Origin: Rurimicrobium sp040387755
GTDB taxonomy: Bacteria > Bacteroidota > Bacteroidia > Chitinophagales > Chitinophagaceae
NCBI GenBank assembly: GCA_040387755.1
Contig: JAZKDB010000002.1
Span: forward strand, 1 to 64,000
Length of the DNA stretch: 64,000 bases
Direction of reading: 5' to 3'
Shown here: positions 59,398-64,000 of the stretch, one piece after another
Numbering within the stretch: the stretch's first letter is position 1
How the letters are laid out: each line of letters opens with the position of its first letter
Notes under the pieces: model-generated
Told to the model about the DNA's origin: nothing
The model's input: only the letters and a program-made list of their open reading frames with translations
Databases searched by the model: none
Program-made: the position numbers and the translations under genes

Positions 59398-61209
59398 TTA
59401 TTTAATTAATGGTATATAGACAATAAACGCTGACTCCGTCTCTTCATAACGAACTGGTCTTTCCTTGAGTAGTTCATATTTACTGATGATGTTTTTCAGG
59501 CCTATTTTATTGGAAAACAACTGGTTGTTTTTCTTTTGAAGATTGTTTCTAACAATCAATATGCCTTCCTTTTTAGTTTCAAAAATAACAGTTAAAGGTT
59601 CAGTTTCAGATAAACGGTTGTGTTTTACTGCATTTTCCAGCAACAATTGTAAGGTCAAAGGCGGCAATTTGTAATGCATGAAATCTTCTTCTATCAAGAA
59701 CTGTATCCTGAAACCTTTATCGAACCGGTTTTCGAGCAGATGAGCATAAGACCTGATAAAGGTTATTTCTTCCTCAAGTGGAATAAGCTCCTGCTCATTG
59801 CTACGCAATAAATATCGGTAAACGGTCGACATTTCTTCCAGAAAAATTTCTGCACGTTCGGGATTTGAGGTAATGAGTGCACTCAAAGAATTAAGGCTAT
59901 TAAACAGGAAATGGGGATTAACCTGAGTTTTTAGACTTGAGTATTTTGTTTGCAGGTTTTCCTGTATTAAAGCCTGATTGTCATATTCAAGATTTTTACG
60001 CAACATAGTTTCGTTTTCCTTCTCTATTTCCAGAATACGGTTTCGTTTTTTGCGGAGTTCACTATTTCGGAAAAAGATAATGGATAAAGCTAATGCCAAT
60101 AGACTAAGTAAAACAAGAATGAAAATAAATTGCTTTTGTTTGTTGAGCTTAAGTTCCTGTAATTTTTTTTCCTGCGATAAAATCTTCAGGTCTTTATTTT
60201 TTACATCCACCTGAAATTTGGCTTCGGCATCACTGGTGATTTTCGATTTTTCGAGACTGTTGTTTTCAACATATAATTGATACCCAGTATCGAAGTATTG
60301 AAAGGCATTGTCGAAATCTTTGAAATCTTTGTATACAACAGAAATGTTTCTATAAAGGTCGGGTAGTGAGTTTGTGTTTTTAGTGAGTCGGGCAATATTA
60401 ATGGCTTGTTTAAAATGTGCTATAGCTATAGGAAACTTCTTTTGGTCATAAGCCATAACACCTAAATTGGCCTGAAGACTGAAACGGGCATCATTGTTGC
60501 CAGACAATTGGAAAATAGAATCAGCCATATTCCCATATCTTGCGGCTAGCGAAAAGTCTTGTTTTTTACTATAAATAATAAATAAGCCTGAATAATTAAG
60601 CGCAAGACTATTGGTGTTTTTGCCCTTAATGGCCTGCTCAATTCCTTCATTAAAATGCAGAACCGCTGTATCCAGTTTATTTAAAAAACCATAAGAAAGC
60701 CCAATATTGTAATTGGCATTGGCTAATTCATATGCATCATTTTTTTCTATTAGATTTTTAGATTTTATAAAGTATTCCAGACCTTTTTCCACTTCTCCTT
60801 TTCGGGAATAATATTGCCCATAAAAACTTAGAATTTTAAGTTGAATTGAATCTATGGAAAGTGAATCAGTAATTTTATAGGCTTTTGAATATTGCTTAAA
60901 TGCGCTTTCAAAATCACCCTTTCTTTCGCTAAGCTCACCAATAAGTAACAATGTATTAATCCAGTTTTCCAAATCAGGCTGTTTGGATAAAGCTTTCTCT
61001 GCATCATAAGCCATTTTCATAGCTGAATCGGGATTAGTATTGCCCAACTTTTCAATTCTCCAGATCAATGAATCATTATAAGAAGATATAGTTGCCTTTT
61101 GTTTGACAACATCTTCTTTTCTTGGATGCTGACAACTATCGTAGATTACCAGTATTCCGAAAGATACTAGGCATGAGATGATAATGGTGAAGACAACATT
61201 TTTTTTCAT
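59398..61209 (-). CDS. LytS-type sensor histidine kinase with TPR sensor region
   Basis: A 603-aa membrane kinase. An N-terminal hydrophobic segment (residues 5-23) is followed by a large extracytoplasmic region of TPR repeats (about 85-320), a second membrane helix at 361-380, a coiled-coil linker, and a His_kinase domain with phospho-acceptor H433 (NPHFLFNSLNSL), then the ATPase part (LPPLTLQLLLENAVKHNRL, GIGLKN-like IGLKNIISKY). TPRs suggest sensing via protein partners. It pairs with the LytTR regulator. Confidence 0.92.
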   Translation of the reverse strand: MKKNVVFTIIISCLVSFGILVIYDSCQHPRKEDVVKQKATISSYNDSLIWRIEKLGNTNPDSAMKMAYDAEKALSKQPDLENWINTLLLIGELSERKGDFESAFKQYSKAYKITDSLSIDSIQLKILSFYGQYYSRKGEVEKGLEYFIKSKNLIEKNDAYELANANYNIGLSYGFLNKLDTAVLHFNEGIEQAIKGKNTNSLALNYSGLFIIYSKKQDFSLAARYGNMADSIFQLSGNNDARFSLQANLGVMAYDQKKFPIAIAHFKQAINIARLTKNTNSLPDLYRNISVVYKDFKDFDNAFQYFDTGYQLYVENNSLEKSKITSDAEAKFQVDVKNKDLKILSQEKKLQELKLNKQKQFIFILVLLSLLALALSIIFFRNSELRKKRNRILEIEKENETMLRKNLEYDNQALIQENLQTKYSSLKTQVNPHFLFNSLNSLSALITSNPERAEIFLEEMSTVYRYLLRSNEQELIPLEEEITFIRSYAHLLENRFDKGFRIQFLIEEDFMHYKLPPLTLQLLLENAVKHNRLSETEPLTVIFETKKEGILIVRNNLQKKNNQLFSNKIGLKNIISKYELLKERPVRYEETESAFIVYIPLIK

Positions 61210-61304
61210 AGTACAAAATTACTGGTTTACCATGTTTTCATGTATGTGGTTTTTTATTTATTAATATGTTTGACCACCCTAAATGAAGGTGACCAAACAT
61301 ATTA

Positions 61305-61556
61305 TTAGTTCTTTTTTACTGAAATTCCTTTTCGGTTTGCTTCACATTCATTACAATATCTTTTTCCATCGCAACCATAAATACCCGGGCAATCTGTGGT
61401 GCAAACATCATCTTTATGATTTTTGTAAAGGGATTCATTATAACACTCATCGGGAAATACTCCACATGATGAATCTTTGTTGCATGAAGCCAGGCTGAGT
61501 GGAATAATCATGAAGGCTATTGCCGTGAGTTGTATCCATTTTATTGTCTTATTCAT
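61305..61556 (-). CDS. Kazal-like cysteine-rich lipoprotein
   Basis: An 83-aa lipoprotein (lipobox SLASC, Cys25) whose C-terminal part, DCPGIYGCDGKRYCNECEANRKGI, matches the second half of a Kazal protease inhibitor domain. Six further cysteines (DSSCGVFPDEC... VCTTDC) could form the disulfides. It may inhibit serine proteases outside the cell or on the surface. It is 12 nt downstream of the T9SS protein gene on the same strand and so likely cotranscribed. Confidence 0.7.
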   Translation of the reverse strand: MNKTIKWIQLTAIAFMIIPLSLASCNKDSSCGVFPDECYNESLYKNHKDDVCTTDCPGIYGCDGKRYCNECEANRKGISVKKN

Positions 61557-61568
61557 GTTTTTCTGTTT

Positions 61569-62519
61569 TTATTGCTTAATAATTTGTTTGGTAGCTAAAA
61601 AATTGTTTGAATGCAAGCGGATAAAATAATTGCCTGGTATGAAACTGCTGAGATCCAGCGCTAATCTGTTTTCGCCCTTAGTAGCGTTGAAAGGGAATTG
61701 ATATATCTCCTGGCCCAATAAATTAATTACGGATATTTCATACTTTTCTGTCACAGGGCAATTAAACTCAATTTCCGTGAAATCGTTGGCTGGGTTTGGT
61801 GAGATAATCAAGTCAATTTGTTGGCTATTGCTTGTTATCTCTTCAATATCGCTGGTGCTGGCCGTCTTTACAACTTTAAAATAATCGAACACAGAGATAG
61901 AAAATACAACTGTGTCATCATCATATGCCTGACGAATACCTGCCAAACCTACACTATAGACACTATCTGTAACAACACATCCTGTAGAAAACCAATTAAT
62001 ACTATCGGCCGAGTAATAGCTGGTAATGCTTTTTTTATCATATTTAATCCTCAAGAATGCATAAGTAGAATCAAAAGGTTTCTGACCACAACGTGAGTAT
62101 ATTCCGCTGTCAATGCCTTCAGTTCCTTTGGCGATAATAATTTTATGTGAAGCAGAGTCAGTTAATTTTTTAGATGTCCCGACAAACATTGCTGCTGCCG
62201 AAAAATCATAAAACCCTAAAAGGGCTACTTTTGTTTCTGCAATCCAACTGATTTTTGGATCAACAGAGATATACATTCTAGGAGCGTTAAAATTTGATAT
62301 AGAATCGAGATCGCTACCGCCAAGCATAGGCGAAGCTACTGCGGCTAAGAAACCATCACCATCCAACTCTATATTACTCGCAAGATTGGGGTTGACTATT
62401 TTCCACGCCGAATTGAGTACAGTTCCATTAAAGTCGTCTTTAAAAATGATTTGAGCGTGCAAAGTTTGGGATAGTAATAGCAAGCTTACCCAAATAAGTG
62501 GTTTTTTGAAAAAATTCAT
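61569..62519 (-). CDS. T9SS type A sorting domain protein
   Basis: A 316-aa exported protein. From ATG 62519 the signal peptide is MNFFKKPLIWVSLLLLSQTLHAQ; then a jelly-roll-like domain (IIFKDDFNGTVLNSAWKIVNPN, lectin/glucanase-like) and a C-terminal secretion tail (LIISPNPANDFTEIEF... GNYFIRLHSNN) that sends it through the type IX system. A longer start at 62603 would lie upstream of the promoter at 62557-62564 and is rejected. Role: surface or secreted binding/hydrolysis of carbohydrate (inference). Confidence 0.82.
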   Translation of the reverse strand: MNFFKKPLIWVSLLLLSQTLHAQIIFKDDFNGTVLNSAWKIVNPNLASNIELDGDGFLAAVASPMLGGSDLDSISNFNAPRMYISVDPKISWIAETKVALLGFYDFSAAAMFVGTSKKLTDSASHKIIIAKGTEGIDSGIYSRCGQKPFDSTYAFLRIKYDKKSITSYYSADSINWFSTGCVVTDSVYSVGLAGIRQAYDDDTVVFSISVFDYFKVVKTASTSDIEEITSNSQQIDLIISPNPANDFTEIEFNCPVTEKYEISVINLLGQEIYQFPFNATKGENRLALDLSSFIPGNYFIRLHSNNFLATKQIIKQ

Positions 62520-62556
62520 TTGATTTAATTTTATGTGTGTGAATGTTTTGATGAAA

Positions 62557-62564
62557 CAAAAGTA
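62557..62564 (-). promoter_or_regulatory. TAnnTTTG -7 element (minus strand TACTTTTG)
   Basis: Exact -7 match 37 nt before the ATG at 62519 of the T9SS protein gene. Confidence 0.5.
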
Positions 62565-63043
62565 GAATGTTGTTAAAACATGGAAATGCATATGATGTAT
62601 CAAATGGAGAAAATGAAGTGCGAAACGTAGGTTTTCGGGTTTGAGGAAATACTAGATATCCCTCAAAAAAGATTTTTCAGGGAGTTAATTACAAAGATGA
62701 TAATTACAATAGGACTCTAAATACCTGATTTGTCAATAAAAGCGAATGACTTCTTTCTGAGTCATATTATGGAAGTTTCAATGCCTGAGAGGTGCATTAA
62801 TGATTTCTTCAATAGCACCAGCCACCAATTGTCTGTTTTCCCAGGTTTTCAAATCTGCAAATTACTTTGGCAAGACAAGCTTTTGTAAGATGATTATTGC
62901 CTGTGGATGAATCAAAGTTTTACGCCAGAATCAATCATGCGATTATACATTATCATGGACTGATGAACGCTGAAATTAAATTTAACATGCCGAAGTTATC
63001 CCCAATGTTGAAAACCCGGGTATTAAAGGCTTATGTTTTTGTT
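62565..63043. other. Gene-free stretch upstream of mutS
   Basis: No intact gene. The minus strand around 62790-62860 reads as fragments such as TWENRQLVAGAIEEIINAPL interrupted by stops, which could be a decayed gene. An inverted repeat ATGACT / AGTCAT (62746-62751, 62760-62765) is also present. Confidence 0.35.
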
Positions 63044-63051
63044 TAAGTTTG
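63044..63051 (+). promoter_or_regulatory. TAnnTTTG -7 element (TAAGTTTG)
   Basis: Exact -7 match followed by GC, 7 nt before the mutS ATG. If used, the mRNA would be nearly leaderless. Confidence 0.4.
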
Positions 63052-63058
63052 CCATCAA

Positions 63059-64000
63059 ATGGCCAAAAAAGAAGCAGGAGCAGAAACCCCTTTAATGAAG
63101 CAGCATCGGGAGATTAAAACAAAATATCCGGATGCCGTTTTGCTTTTTCGTGTGGGTGACTTTTATGAAACATTTGCAGGTGATGCCATTATTGCCTCTC
63201 AGGTATTGGGTATTACTTTAACCAAGCGCGCCAATGGTTCTGCATCCAGTATAGAGTTGGCTGGATTTCCCCATTTTTCTCTGGAAACCTATTTGCATAA
63301 ATTAGTCAAAGCTGGTTATCGTGTAGCAATATGTGACCAGCTCGAAGATCCAAAGCAAGCAAAAGGAATTGTAAAGCGTGGAGTAACCGAATTGGTAACA
63401 CCAGGTGTGGCAACCAGTGACAAATTACTCGAAAACAAAACCAATAATTTCCTTGCTGCGCTTTATTTAACAGATCAGATTTGTGGCATCGCTTTTATTG
63501 ATATCAGTACCGGAGAATTATATACCGCTCAGGGTGACGAGGCTTATATGGACAAGCTATTGCAAAGCTTCCAGCCTTCTGAAATTGTTTTGTCTAAGGG
63601 TAAGCAAAGGCATTTTAAAGAAAACTTTGATAATAAGACCTACACATTTGCACTGGAAGACTGGATTTTTCAGGATACTTATTGTTACGATACACTGCTC
63701 AAACATTTTAATACCCAGTCTCTCAAAGGTTTTGGAATAGAAGATTTACGTTCTGCAATTATTGCCGCAGGAGCAGCCATTCATTATCTCAAGGATACGG
63801 AGCACGCCAATCTTCAACATATCAATGCCATTCAACGCATTGTAGCTGCCGATTATCTGTGGATGGATAGATTCACCATTCGAAATCTGGAATTACTGAG
63901 CAATGGTCAGGATAATGGAACTAACCTTTTGCAGGCTTTGGACAATACCCAAACACCGATGGGCGCCCGATTACTAAAGCGCTGGGTTGTTCTTCCATTA
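63059..64000 (+). CDS. mutS: DNA mismatch repair protein MutS (5' part; runs off the window)
   Basis: Open from ATG 63059 through the window end (314 codons seen, no stop). The mismatch-recognition motif F35-Y-E37 is in DAVLLFRVGDFYETFAGDA. Then come ITLTKRANGSASSIELAGFPHFSLETYLHKLVKAGYRVAICDQLEDP and VKRGVTELVTPGV (domain I), the connector domain, and the start of the core/lever domain (LLQALDNTQTPMGARLLKRWVVLPL). Full-length MutS is about 860 aa, so roughly a third is present. Binds mispaired DNA and recruits MutL. Confidence 0.97.
   Translation, partial: MAKKEAGAETPLMKQHREIKTKYPDAVLLFRVGDFYETFAGDAIIASQVLGITLTKRANGSASSIELAGFPHFSLETYLHKLVKAGYRVAICDQLEDPKQAKGIVKRGVTELVTPGVATSDKLLENKTNNFLAALYLTDQICGIAFIDISTGELYTAQGDEAYMDKLLQSFQPSEIVLSKGKQRHFKENFDNKTYTFALEDWIFQDTYCYDTLLKHFNTQSLKGFGIEDLRSAIIAAGAAIHYLKDTEHANLQHINAIQRIVAADYLWMDRFTIRNLELLSNGQDNGTNLLQALDNTQTPMGARLLKRWVVLPL

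Overview
The window is a chromosomal segment of a Bacteroidota bacterium, most like Chitinophagales or Sphingobacteriia. This is read from AT-rich DNA, two proteins with type IX secretion (T9SS) C-terminal tails, many short lipoproteins with a lipobox, several TAnnTTTG (Bacteroidetes-type) -7 promoter elements, and a set of families typical of the phylum (LysM/RlpA-like proteins, short M1 peptidase, LytTR two-component pair with TPR sensor, AIM24/TIGR00266). No phage, integrase, transposase or CRISPR array was found; the window is mainly housekeeping and cell-envelope genes.

Layout. 0.4-6.7 kb: LTA-synthase-like sulfatase, ACP phosphodiesterase, beta-lactamase-fold lipoprotein, LysM protein and a saccharopine-dehydrogenase-family enzyme. 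6.6-11.4 kb: glyA, FAD oxidoreductase, haem-binding protein, dut and cmk. 11.4-16 kb: an accessory patch on the minus strand with a four-helix membrane protein, a TPR-Arr (rifamycin ADP-ribosyltransferase) fusion, an Xre-type regulator, a 21-bp tandem repeat array, small NTF2/DUF3830/DUF1801 proteins and two clusters of dispersed intergenic repeats. 16-20 kb: a large T9SS-secreted BNR/PKD protein and a small secreted partner. 20.3-33.8 kb: an exopolysaccharide/O-antigen locus: asnB, six glycosyltransferases, two tandem paralogous polytopic proteins, a MurJ-like flippase, and aroQ coupled to the last glycosyltransferase. 34-46 kb: rpsP, 3-hydroxyacyl-CoA dehydrogenase, GNAT, an LptF/G-PAP2-ArnT envelope cassette, isoaspartyl peptidase with cyanophycinase, ssb, RmlC-like epimerase, TPR protein and purC. 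46-64 kb: an HMA-like membrane protein with an exported truncated globin, a candidate small RNA, tRNA-Arg(ACG), recQ, nrnA, two FKBP isomerases, an M1 peptidase, AIM24 protein, an RNA pseudouridine synthase, a META protein, a flavin reductase, a LytS/LytT-type two-component pair, a Kazal-like lipoprotein, a T9SS protein and the 5' part of mutS, which runs off the window.

How the parts work together. The largest functional block builds a surface polysaccharide: glycosyltransferases assemble a lipid-linked glycan, the MurJ-like protein probably flips it, and the paralogous membrane proteins are candidates for polymerisation or ligation. The LptF/G-PAP2-ArnT operon suggests lipid A transport and remodelling. 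Cyanophycinase plus beta-aspartyl peptidase form a two-step route for using cyanophycin. Genes are tightly packed with ATGA, TTGA and TAATG overlaps, and several real starts are TTG or GTG. Strong hairpin terminators separate transcription units.

The most unusual items are the TPR-Arr fusion under an Xre regulator next to a helically phased 21-bp repeat array, and an unassigned small-RNA-like unit with its own promoter and terminator at about 47.25-47.38 kb.
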